The position numbers and the translations under genes are program-made. From Oscillospiraceae bacterium (GTDB taxonomy: Bacteria > Bacillota > Clostridia > Oscillospirales > Oscillospiraceae), in contig JAFSJZ010000096.1 of NCBI GenBank assembly GCA_017449185.1, positions 1 through 33,284 of the forward strand: DNA of 33,284 nt. Reading direction: 5' to 3'. Under the pieces are notes generated by a model, which searched no databases, was not told the DNA's origin, and was given only the letters and a program-made list of their open reading frames with translations. Positions 6,685 to 14,210 of this stretch are shown piece by piece (position 1 is the first letter of the stretch; every line of letters starts with the position of its first letter).

Positions 6685-8865
6685 TCAGTCGCTGGCGACG
6701 AGCTCGGTATATGCGCCGCCGAGCGCCATGAGCTCCTCGTGAGTCCCTCTCTCGACGACGCGGCCGTGGTCGAGAACGATGATCTCGTCGCAGTCGCGGA
6801 TCGTGGAGAGACGGTGTGCAATGACGATGCAGGTGATGCCGCGGTCCTTCACGGCCTTCACCAGTTCGTATTCCGTCTTGGCGTCAAGCGCGCTGGTGGC
6901 CTCGTCCATGATGATGATCGAGGGATCCTGCGCCAGCACGCGCGCGATCTCAAGCCTTTGCCGCTGGCCGCCGGAGAGGTCCCTGCCTCCCTCGACGAGC
7001 TTTCCGGAAAAGCCGCCCTCGCGGGCCATGATGTCGTCGTAGATCTGGGCGTCGCGCGCGGCGAGGATCATTTCGAAATCCTCGATCGATCCGTCCCACA
7101 TTTTGATGTTGTCTGCGATCGTGTCCTCAAAGAGCACGATGTCCTGATCGACGACCGCGACCGAGCCGGTAAAAACGCTTCTGTCGATCCTCTCGATCGG
7201 CTTGCCGTCGAAGAGGATCTCGCCGCTCCAGGGCTGATAGAGCCCGGAAATCAGCTTGGAGAGTGTGGATTTCCCGCAGCCCGAGGGCCCGACGAAGGCG
7301 ACCCGGCTGCCCGGCCGGACGTGCATGGAAAAGTCTTTGATCAGCGGCTGCCCCAGGCGGGAATAGCCAAAGCAGACGTTTCTGAGCTCCACTTCGCCGG
7401 AGAGCTTGGAATAGTCTTCCTCCTCCGACAGGGGCGCGTCGCTGTAGTTCGGATCCGTCGGATACTGCATGACGTCCTCCACGCGCTCCATCTCGCTGCG
7501 CATCTCCTGCAGGTTCTGCCCGGCGGAAATGATCGTCATCGCAGGAGCCATGAAAGAGCTCAGGAAGCCCTGAAAGAGCATGATCATGCCCAGGGTGAAT
7601 TTCCCCTGCATGGCGAGCAGCACGCCGAGGATCAGCACCAGCGCGTTTGCGACCGCGGAGAGCGCGGAGGGGATGATGCCCAGGAACCGGTTGAGCCGGG
7701 CGAAGCGGACGCTCTGCGCGTTGACCGAGGCCTGATAGCCCGCCCACTTCTGAAAATAACCGTTCTCCGCGCCGCTGGACTTGATGGTCTCGACCATCTG
7801 GATCCCGGAGACCGTCGCCGCGGCGAGCTTGCCGGAGTCGCGCAGCTGCACGCGCGTGATGTTCACGCGTTTGGCGCTGATCAGCTGCGAGACCAGCAGG
7901 TTCAGAACGATCGTCACCAATCCGACGATCGTCAGGAGCACACTGCAGCGCAGCATCACGACGAGATAGACGATCATCATGAGGGTGTTGAGCAGCAGAG
8001 GCGTGAGCGTGTTGACGAGCGTTGAGGCAATGGCCGCGTTCGTGCCCTGCCGCTGCAGGATATCGCCCGCGAGACGCTGGGAGAAGAACTCCATCGGCAT
8101 GCGCAGGATCTTCCACATGAACTGACTGCTGCCGACGATCGCCATCTTGCCGTTGATCTTCAGGGCGTAGACGGCCTGGATCCAGGCCGTGATCACCTGG
8201 GCCAGGCCCATCAGGACCATAAGACCCAGGAAGGGATAGAGCAGCTCGCGGTTTTCTCCCGTCAGGAGGCGATCCATGAAAAAGCGCGAAAACGCCGGGT
8301 TGATGATCCCGAACAGATAGCCGATCGCCGTGGAGAGCAGCACAAAGGCGACTGCCGCGCCGGCTCCCTTCAGGCGGCTTTTTGCGAAGGCGAGCGTGCT
8401 CTTCCGCCTGCCGGAGGGCTCAAAGCCCTCTCCCGGCGTGATCTGCAGGCAAATGCCCGTAAAGGACCGGTCAAATTCCTCCATCGGGACCTTGACCTCG
8501 CCCCTCGCGGGGTCGTTGATCCACGCGCAGTTTCCCCGAAAACCGTTCAGGACGACAAAGTGATCGAAATTCCAATGGATGATGCAGGGCAGGGCGATAT
8601 CCCCCCGGAGCGCCTCGAGCTCACAGCGAAAGCCCTGCGCCTCGAAGCCGTAGCTTCTTGCCGCCACGAGCATGTTTCTCGCATTCGAGCCGTCGCGCGA
8701 GACCCCGCAGTCCAGGCGAACCTGCTCGAGCGGGACCCATTTCCCGTAATAGGCCATCACCATGGCGAGAGAGGCGGCGCCGCATTCCAGGGCCTCCATC
8801 TGCATGATGACCGGCACACGGGCGCGGCCCCTCGTCAGGGGGCTGCGAACGTTTTTTCTTGCCAT
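6685..8865 (-). CDS. NHLM-type C39 peptidase/ABC transporter (ABC1), leader-cleaving exporter
   Basis: The product has 726 residues from MARKNVRSP; GAGGGCG precedes the start, 10 bases after the HlyD-like gene. Residues about 16-140 are a C39 peptidase with its catalytic set: Gln22, Cys28 in ALECGAASLAM, His102 in NFDHFVVLNGF and Asp118 in INDPARG. The membrane domain follows (about 160-480), then the ATPase with GPSGCGKST, LSGGQRQRLEIARVL, IIIMDEATSALD and IAHRLSTI. The arrangement matches NHLM_micro_ABC1 (TIGR03796-like). It should cleave after the GG of substrate leaders while exporting the cargo. The catalytic residues are all present, so the transporter looks functional. This is the best candidate for processing the peptides at 1-133 and 336-542. 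Confidence 0.95.
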   Translation of the reverse strand: MARKNVRSPLTRGRARVPVIMQMEALECGAASLAMVMAYYGKWVPLEQVRLDCGVSRDGSNARNMLVAARSYGFEAQGFRCELEALRGDIALPCIIHWNFDHFVVLNGFRGNCAWINDPARGEVKVPMEEFDRSFTGICLQITPGEGFEPSGRRKSTLAFAKSRLKGAGAAVAFVLLSTAIGYLFGIINPAFSRFFMDRLLTGENRELLYPFLGLMVLMGLAQVITAWIQAVYALKINGKMAIVGSSQFMWKILRMPMEFFSQRLAGDILQRQGTNAAIASTLVNTLTPLLLNTLMMIVYLVVMLRCSVLLTIVGLVTIVLNLLVSQLISAKRVNITRVQLRDSGKLAAATVSGIQMVETIKSSGAENGYFQKWAGYQASVNAQSVRFARLNRFLGIIPSALSAVANALVLILGVLLAMQGKFTLGMIMLFQGFLSSFMAPAMTIISAGQNLQEMRSEMERVEDVMQYPTDPNYSDAPLSEEEDYSKLSGEVELRNVCFGYSRLGQPLIKDFSMHVRPGSRVAFVGPSGCGKSTLSKLISGLYQPWSGEILFDGKPIERIDRSVFTGSVAVVDQDIVLFEDTIADNIKMWDGSIEDFEMILAARDAQIYDDIMAREGGFSGKLVEGGRDLSGGQRQRLEIARVLAQDPSIIIMDEATSALDAKTEYELVKAVKDRGITCIVIAHRLSTIRDCDEIIVLDHGRVVERGTHEELMALGGAYTELVASD

Positions 8866-8875
8866 GTCCGCGCCC

Positions 8876-9292
8876 TCAGTTGAACAGCAGCCGGAGCACC
8901 TGCGTCTGCCGGAAAATGACCTTGACAGCGTAAACTCCGTCCGCGAGCTCCGTCGGGGCCGAGGCGAAAATGTCGCCGTTCTCGTCCGTTCCGACGCCGG
9001 CGATCCGGCTCTCGCTCTTCCCGGCCACGACGAGCATCCCGCTCTCCACACTCTCGGCGATCTGAGGGTCGTCAAAGCGGATGCGCATATTGCCGTCCGC
9101 TACCTGCGCAGTACCCGTGGCGAAGCTGTCGATGCTGGCGATCGAGCTCCAGACCAGCATCCCCGCGAGCAGCAGGATGACCGCGGCGAGGATCAGCCAG
9201 ACCGTGGGGCTGGTCACCCGGAGGTAATCGCTGAGCGTCTCCGGCGACGTTACGCTATCCATGCTTTTTTTCCTGAACAATGTTTCGTCCAT
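8876..9292 (-). CDS. Short HlyD/NHLM-type secretion accessory protein
   Basis: The product has 138 residues; the start at 9292 has GAAGGTG upstream. A cytoplasmic N-terminus (about 30 residues, with TSPETLSDYLRVTSP) leads into one membrane helix (about 31-48, WLILAAVILLLAGMLVW), then a roughly 85-residue outside domain with beta-rich segments and VYAVKVIFRQTQVLRLLFN at the end. The N-terminal pattern is that of NHLM_micro_HlyD membrane-fusion proteins, but the long coiled coil of full-length HlyD proteins is missing. In a Gram-positive cell such a short form could be enough. It is first of the three export genes. Confidence 0.8.
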   Translation of the reverse strand: MDETLFRKKSMDSVTSPETLSDYLRVTSPTVWLILAAVILLLAGMLVWSSIASIDSFATGTAQVADGNMRIRFDDPQIAESVESGMLVVAGKSESRIAGVGTDENGDIFASAPTELADGVYAVKVIFRQTQVLRLLFN

Positions 9293-9316
9293 AGTGCACC
9301 TTCGTTCTGTTCTCCG

Positions 9317-9337
9317 GAGATCCGCAGAGCGGATCTC
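9317..9337 (-). other. Hairpin in the gap before the export genes
   Basis: A perfect 8-bp stem (9317-9324 with 9330-9337) with a 5-base loop lies between the dipeptidase stop and the HlyD-like start. No T-run follows, so it is not a clear terminator; it may be an RNA processing or attenuation element that sets the level of the export genes. Confidence 0.3.
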
Positions 9338-9359
9338 TTCATGGGCTCTTATGCTTTGT

Positions 9360-10019
9360 TTATCGTCTCAGATATGCAGCCGAGACCGGGAAGTTGAAAT
9401 AGGTATCGGGGTACGGCTCGTTTTCGAGGCAGAAATGCCACCACTCGCAGTCGAGGGAGAGAAAGCCGTTGCGGACCATGACGCGCTGCAGGATCATGCG
9501 GTTGGCGTACTGTTCCTCGGTGACGCCCCGGTAATCCGGGTGGGAGACCTCGCTGAACAGGTCGAAGGGGCTGCCCATATCCAGTTCTTTGCCGGTCTTC
9601 ATGTCGAGCAGCGTCAGGTCGATGGCGCTGCCCCGGCTGTGGCTGGACTGCTTGGCGATATAGCCCTTGATAAACAGTTCCTGCTTTTCCAGCCCGGGGT
9701 AGAAGTATGGTTTCATGCGGATGTCCTGGTCCTCGATGCCCCAGAGGACGAACTGCTTCACCGCGCAGGCCGGCCGGTAGGCGTCGAACACCTTGAGACG
9801 GTAGCCCTGCACGAACATCTCGGCGCTGACGGCCTTGAGCGCCCGGGCCGCCTCCTTCGTCAGCAGCGCGCAGGGCTCCTCGTAGCCGTCGATCCGCTCG
9901 CCGATGAAATTGTAGGTGGAATAGTAGCGGATCTCCTGCACGATATGCGGCACGAAATCCGCCAGCAGCACGAAGCCGGAGGGATCCATCGTGAGGTCGT
10001 TTTTGTTTACAGTCTTCAT
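9360..10019 (-). CDS. D-Ala-D-Ala dipeptidase, VanX-like (M15D), cytoplasmic
   Basis: The product has 219 residues, close to VanX (about 200), and has no signal peptide. Zinc and catalytic residues fit the family: SSHSRGSAID (His127, Asp134) and EWWHF (Glu192, His195), plus Arg82 in DAYRP. VanX hydrolyses the dipeptide D-Ala-D-Ala. The ribosome site is AAGGAG. No vanA/vanH-like ligase or dehydrogenase is in the window, so this is not a standard vancomycin-resistance cluster. A paralogous domain is found two genes upstream as part of an exported lipoprotein (11191-12969). Placed directly before the export genes, it may supply or trim wall precursors for the same envelope programme. Confidence 0.9.
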   Translation of the reverse strand: MKTVNKNDLTMDPSGFVLLADFVPHIVQEIRYYSTYNFIGERIDGYEEPCALLTKEAARALKAVSAEMFVQGYRLKVFDAYRPACAVKQFVLWGIEDQDIRMKPYFYPGLEKQELFIKGYIAKQSSHSRGSAIDLTLLDMKTGKELDMGSPFDLFSEVSHPDYRGVTEEQYANRMILQRVMVRNGFLSLDCEWWHFCLENEPYPDTYFNFPVSAAYLRR

Positions 10020-10048
10020 CGTCTGCTCCTTGTGGGGTCGATCCGGCG

Positions 10049-11143
10049 TCAGTTCCCGTTCTTGTACAGCTCCACCATCTGATGGATCCTGCCCGCGGGC
10101 CTGATCAGATCGTGCAGCGAGCTCCCCTTGTTGAGGGTGTCGATGATCGCGGCGATATAGCGGTCCATCCGGACGGAAAAATAGTACTCTTTGTCCAGCA
10201 GCTCCGGCCGCTGATAGACGAGATTGGTCGTGAAGATCCGGTCAAACCAGCCTTTGGAAAACGCGTCGTCAAACTTGTCGAGCCCGGAGGTGAACAGCCC
10301 GAAGGTCGAGAAGATAAAAACGCGCTTCGCGCCCATTTCCTTCAGCTGGCGGGCCGTATCCAGAATGCTGCCGCCGGAGGAGATCATGTCATCCACGACG
10401 ATGACGTCCTTCCCCTCGACGGAGCCGCCGCAGAAATCATGCGCGACCACGGGATTGCTCCCGTTCACGATGCGGGTATAATCCCGGCGCTTATAGAACA
10501 TGCCGATATTCACGCCGAAGAGAGAAGCCAGGAAGACCACGCGTCCGGTCGCGCCTTCATCCGGCGCGATGAACATCATATGCTCGCTGTCGAGCACAAG
10601 ATCCTCGTATTCCGTCAGGAGCGCCTGCGTGAACTGCAGCGCTGGCGATATGTTCTCCATCCCCATCAGCGGCACCACGTTCTGCATCCGCGGGTCGTGG
10701 GCGTCGAAGGTGATCAGGCTGTGAACGCCCATGCTCTCCAGCTCCCGCAGCATCACGGCGCAGTCCAGAGATTCCCGGGTCGTCTTTCGGTGCTGCCGTC
10801 CCTCGTACAGGAAGGGCATGATCACCGTGATCCGCCTGGCCCGGCCGCCGCAGGCGGCGATCACCCGCTTGAGATCCTGATAGTGGTCGTCGGGGGACAT
10901 GCGGGTTTCTTCGCCGAACATCTGATAGGTCAGCAACGTGTTGCAGACGTCCAGCAGAATGTAGATATCCTTGTCCCGTACCGACTCCTGGATGATGCAT
11001 TTTCCTTCTCCGCTGCTGAAGCGAGGGCATTTCGACGGGATCAGAAAGCTCTCCCCGCCCCGCCACTCAGACAGGATCCGGTTGACCCTGCGGCCGATCG
11101 CTTCGGCGGAATCCAGGGTGATCAGGCCGATCTTCTCCTGCAT
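10049..11143 (-). CDS. prs: Ribose-phosphate pyrophosphokinase (PRPP synthetase)
   Basis: The product has 364 residues, somewhat longer than classical PrsA (about 315), like a second class found in clostridia. Motifs: DAHDPRMQ (pyrophosphate/Mg site), KRRDYTR (flexible catalytic loop) and VVDDMISSGGS (PRPP-binding loop). It makes PRPP from ribose 5-phosphate and ATP for nucleotide, His and Trp synthesis. It is preceded by GGAGG and lies between two dipeptidase genes, 29 and 47 bases away. Why a nucleotide-metabolism enzyme sits inside a secretion/envelope operon is unclear; it may be a non-housekeeping paralogue or a chance insertion into the operon. Confidence 0.9.
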   Translation of the reverse strand: MQEKIGLITLDSAEAIGRRVNRILSEWRGGESFLIPSKCPRFSSGEGKCIIQESVRDKDIYILLDVCNTLLTYQMFGEETRMSPDDHYQDLKRVIAACGGRARRITVIMPFLYEGRQHRKTTRESLDCAVMLRELESMGVHSLITFDAHDPRMQNVVPLMGMENISPALQFTQALLTEYEDLVLDSEHMMFIAPDEGATGRVVFLASLFGVNIGMFYKRRDYTRIVNGSNPVVAHDFCGGSVEGKDVIVVDDMISSGGSILDTARQLKEMGAKRVFIFSTFGLFTSGLDKFDDAFSKGWFDRIFTTNLVYQRPELLDKEYYFSVRMDRYIAAIIDTLNKGSSLHDLIRPAGRIHQMVELYKNGN

Positions 11144-11190
11144 GGATCAAACCTCCGTTTCATTTCTTTCAGGATAGGCGGAGACAGTCG

Positions 11191-12969
11191 TTACGCGGCG
11201 GGAAGAAGCTGCTCCTCCGCCGGGGCTTCCGATGAAGCTGTCCTCAGGGAATCGCTGTTGACGGGGAAGGTGAAATAGGTATCGGGATACGGCTCGTTCT
11301 CAAGCGTAAAATGCCACCATTCCTCTTCCAGCGGCCGGAAGCCGTGCCGCATCATCACCTCGCGCAGAAGCATCCTGTTGGCATACTGTTCCTCGGCGAT
11401 CCCGGTATAATCGGGGTGGCTGAGTTCTCCGAAGTAGTCGAAGGTCCCGCCCATATCGACTTCTCTTTCCGTGACCATGTCAAAGAGCGTGAGATCCACG
11501 GTGCTGCCGCGGCTGTGCCCGGAATGCTCGGCGATATAGCCTTGCGGGAAGAGGACGTCCTTCTCCAGTTCCGGATAAAAGTATTCCTTCATCCGGGTGT
11601 CCTCAGTATCCAAAGCCCAGTTCATGAAATGCGTCACTGCCATTTGCGGGCGGTAGGCGTCAAATATTTTCAGTCGATAACCCTTGGAGACCAATTCATC
11701 GCTGACCTCCCGGAGCGCCATTGCCGCCTCCTGCGTCAGAAAGGCCAGGGGCTCTTCATAGCCGTCGATCCGCTCGCCGACAAAATTATAAGTAGAGTAA
11801 TAGCGGATCTCCAGAATCGCGTCCGGTACGGCCTCGCTGAGCAGCACAAAATCCGATGCGTCGTCCGAGAGCGTTACATCGGCGGCGTCGAGCCGTTCCT
11901 GTCCTGCGATCCAGACGGCTGTGCGTGCTGCGACGTTCTCCTTCAGATTGGTGAAGAAGAACATGTAGTCGTACAGGTGATACGCGCCCTCCGGGAAGAT
12001 GTCCAGTCCGGGAGGATAATCCGCCGCCGTGACGTCGGTCACGATCAACTCGCCCTTTTCACCGATATAGGCCCCGCAGAGCGCGCCGATCGGCTCGCCG
12101 CCCGCCTTGAAAACCGCTCCGCGGTTCAGTGATTTATCTGCCGGCGTACTGTCGGTTTTCCAGTTCAGCGGATTGATGGACAGGGCTTTCATCCCCCTCG
12201 GAATGATGATCGTCTCCGACACGTTCCCGTCCTCGCAGTCGAAGCAGACGACCGTACCGGTATCCGTCTCGCCCGCGGCGGGTACGATCTGCGGCCAGTC
12301 TGAGGTCATCTCTTCCGTGACCATCCAGCCGATCGAGTAGACCGCGATCAGCTGCTCGCGCAGCGCCTGTGCCTCGGCACCATCGCCGCCGTAGTACTCC
12401 TTCAGCAGCTCCAGGCACATTTCTCCGCCCTGGGAGAAACCGGCCAGGATGATCCCGCGACCGTCGTTCTCGTTGTCCAGATACCAGCGGAAAGCGGCGG
12501 AAATGTCCGCATAGGCGATCTCCCTGGCTTTTTCGCGCTCAGCCTCCGGCAATGTATAAGCGTTGATGGACATCTGCCGGTAGTAGGGAGAGAAGAGCCG
12601 CCCCGTCTCGTCAAAGATGCCCCGTTCCAAATCGAGGGCATAGATGAAATTGCCCTTGAGCTTGTCGTTGAGGTCAAAGGAGTTCGTCTCGCTTCTCGTG
12701 TCCACGGTCGGACAGATCAGAAAGACGTCGACCTCCCGATCCTCGCCGAGCTCAAAATACGCCCAATTGTCCGGGACGCCGTAATCCAAAGCTTCCTGCG
12801 TCGGTTCCTCGGCCGCCGACGGCTGTGCGCTTTCCGGCGCCGGCTCACTTGCGGCCGAAGGCTGCGCCGTGGCCTCCGGCGCGGTCTCTTCCTGTAGCGG
12901 TTTTTTTCCGCAGGCGGCAAGCGACAGCGCCATGCAGACTGCCAAAAGCAGGCAGATCAGCTTTTTCAT
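11191..12969 (-). CDS. Lipoprotein fusion: DUF3089-like hydrolase plus VanX-type D-Ala-D-Ala dipeptidase
   Basis: The product has 592 residues. It has a signal peptide with lipobox SLAAC (Cys20), then a Glu/Ala/Pro linker. About 65-370 is an alpha/beta hydrolase of the DUF3089 type: VFLICPTVDTRSETN, YYRQMS and the nucleophile elbow GFSQGGEM. About 385-580 is a VanX-type M15D domain with SGHSRGSTVD, DAYRP and EWWHF intact. The C-terminal half is closely similar to the separate protein at 9360-10019 (shared QxEIRYYSTYNF-type and SHPDY segments), so one arose from the other by duplication. The fusion places a D,D-dipeptidase outside the membrane, where free D-Ala-D-Ala is not the usual substrate; a peptidoglycan-derived ligand is possible. 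Confidence 0.88.
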   Translation of the reverse strand: MKKLICLLLAVCMALSLAACGKKPLQEETAPEATAQPSAASEPAPESAQPSAAEEPTQEALDYGVPDNWAYFELGEDREVDVFLICPTVDTRSETNSFDLNDKLKGNFIYALDLERGIFDETGRLFSPYYRQMSINAYTLPEAEREKAREIAYADISAAFRWYLDNENDGRGIILAGFSQGGEMCLELLKEYYGGDGAEAQALREQLIAVYSIGWMVTEEMTSDWPQIVPAAGETDTGTVVCFDCEDGNVSETIIIPRGMKALSINPLNWKTDSTPADKSLNRGAVFKAGGEPIGALCGAYIGEKGELIVTDVTAADYPPGLDIFPEGAYHLYDYMFFFTNLKENVAARTAVWIAGQERLDAADVTLSDDASDFVLLSEAVPDAILEIRYYSTYNFVGERIDGYEEPLAFLTQEAAMALREVSDELVSKGYRLKIFDAYRPQMAVTHFMNWALDTEDTRMKEYFYPELEKDVLFPQGYIAEHSGHSRGSTVDLTLFDMVTEREVDMGGTFDYFGELSHPDYTGIAEEQYANRMLLREVMMRHGFRPLEEEWWHFTLENEPYPDTYFTFPVNSDSLRTASSEAPAEEQLLPAA

Positions 12970-12975
12970 GTTCTA

Positions 12976-13272
12976 TCATCTCCCGTAGTGTTGTTCTTCA
13001 CCCGTGTCAGAAAACTGCTTCTTTCGCATGAAAAGCAGCAGAAAGCCGCATACCGTCATCTCACTGACCGGCATCGCCCAGAAAATGCTGCCGGGGCCCG
13101 CTCCCGCCTCAAGGACGCTTTTGCCGTCAAAGGAAAAGTGTTCCAGAAGAAACCGCCGTTTCCCCGACGTGTCCTCGTGCAGGGAGATACCGTCAAACAG
13201 CGCCGCTTCGCTGTCATACAGCTCGGCATGCGCCTCCTGTATCTGCTGAAGGTTTTGTTTTTCGGCAGCCAT
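12976..13272 (-). pseudogene. Chimeric remnant: methyltransferase start joined to a MATE-like C-terminus
   Basis: The open frame has 98 residues and good ribosome signals (AAAGGA). Residues 1-60 look like the beginning of a class I SAM methyltransferase (YDSEAALFDGI ... KSVLEAGAGPG, the motif I glycine loop). Directly after it the sequence changes to GSIFWAMPVSEMTVCGFLLLF and a basic tail, resembling the last membrane helix of a MATE transporter. No methyltransferase motifs follow. The simplest reading is an in-frame deletion that joined two former neighbouring genes. It could still be expressed as a small one-helix membrane protein. It stops 6 bases before the next gene, so it does not interrupt the operon. 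Confidence 0.55.
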
Positions 13273-13326
13273 GGCGTTTTTCCTTTCAGTTGTATTGCTT
13301 CGGAACGGGGAGAGATCGACTTTAGC

Positions 13327-14190
13327 TCATTTCAGAGGCGGCAGCTCGTGGATGTCGTAAGTATCGAAATAGATCTCAAAGGCCGTTTCCACATCGCCGG
13401 AGAGCTCGATCAGCGCTCCGGCCTGGAACATGGTGGAGAGCGTGCCGGAGGGAGCCTTCCAGGCGGCGTTGGAGACCACCTTTACCGTTTCCTCTCCCGC
13501 GCTTGAAGCGCGCAGGATCGCTTCCGCGCCGAAGAGCAGCGTCCCGGTGGCGATATGGTAGTCGCTGGAGACGATGACCAGCTCCCGGACCTGCGGATAA
13601 CGCTCAGCGAGAATATCAAAGGTGTAGATCGCGTTCTGGGCCGTGGTGAGGGACTTGTCCTCCACGATCACGCGCTTGGGGTCGACGCCGCTTTCGATCA
13701 ACCAGTCCGCCATGCGCCCGGCCTCCGTGGCCGTCTCGTCCTCGGCCGCCGTACCGCCGCCGGTGCAGACGATCAGCGCGTTCGGATACCTCTCCGCGCA
13801 GCGCAGCGCGACCGTAAGGCGCGCGAGGAGCTCGTCGCGCATGCTGCCGTCCGGATTGAGCTGGAAGCCAAGCACGACAAAGCACAGTTCGTCGGTATCG
13901 GGAAGATCGGCCGTCGGATCGTCATAGTGGAGTGTCAGCGCCGTATGGGAGCTCTTCCACAGGGCCATGATGCGCTCCCAGCGCGCCGCGGCGTCCTTGT
14001 CCGCGGCTTTCAGCTCCTTCAAAAGCGCCTTGACCTGCCGATCGGCCTCGTCGCCGTAGCTGCCGTAATCGACGACCATCTCCTCGATGATCTCCTGCGT
14101 GCTTCTTCTCGCCGTCCTCTGTCCGCAGGCGGACGTCAGCAGCAGGATCGCCGCCAGACACAGGATGAGGATCTGCTTTCCCTGTTTCAT
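13327..14190 (-). CDS. YdcF/DUF218-family lipoprotein
   Basis: The product has 287 residues: a signal peptide with lipobox LTSAC (Cys22), then a helical region (about 35-95) and a DUF218 domain (about 100-270). Family signs: FVVLGFQLNPDGS near the domain start, ALIVCTGGG, TEAGRMADWLIESGVD, VIVEDKSLTTAQNA and VIVSSDYHIA. DUF218 proteins (YdcF, SanA, ElyC) are linked to envelope integrity in other bacteria; the reaction is not established. A lipobox is unusual because most relatives use a membrane helix. It lies 20 bases after the MATE fusion gene. An envelope role fits the nearby dipeptidases. Confidence 0.85.
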   Translation of the reverse strand: MKQGKQILILCLAAILLLTSACGQRTARRSTQEIIEEMVVDYGSYGDEADRQVKALLKELKAADKDAAARWERIMALWKSSHTALTLHYDDPTADLPDTDELCFVVLGFQLNPDGSMRDELLARLTVALRCAERYPNALIVCTGGGTAAEDETATEAGRMADWLIESGVDPKRVIVEDKSLTTAQNAIYTFDILAERYPQVRELVIVSSDYHIATGTLLFGAEAILRASSAGEETVKVVSNAAWKAPSGTLSTMFQAGALIELSGDVETAFEIYFDTYDIHELPPLK

Positions 14191-14210
14191 TACGGATCCC
14201 TCCCAAACTC

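Noticed and set aside
4488..9292. Classical RiPP (lantibiotic, sactipeptide or azole-peptide) biosynthesis cluster
   Set aside because: No lanthionine synthetase, radical SAM or YcaO-type enzyme is encoded, and the leader peptides carry folded wall-binding domains without modification-prone core sequences.
9360..12969. Vancomycin-resistance cluster
   Set aside because: VanX-type enzymes are present but no D-Ala-D-Lac/Ser ligase, VanH-type dehydrogenase or VanS/VanR pair is in the window.
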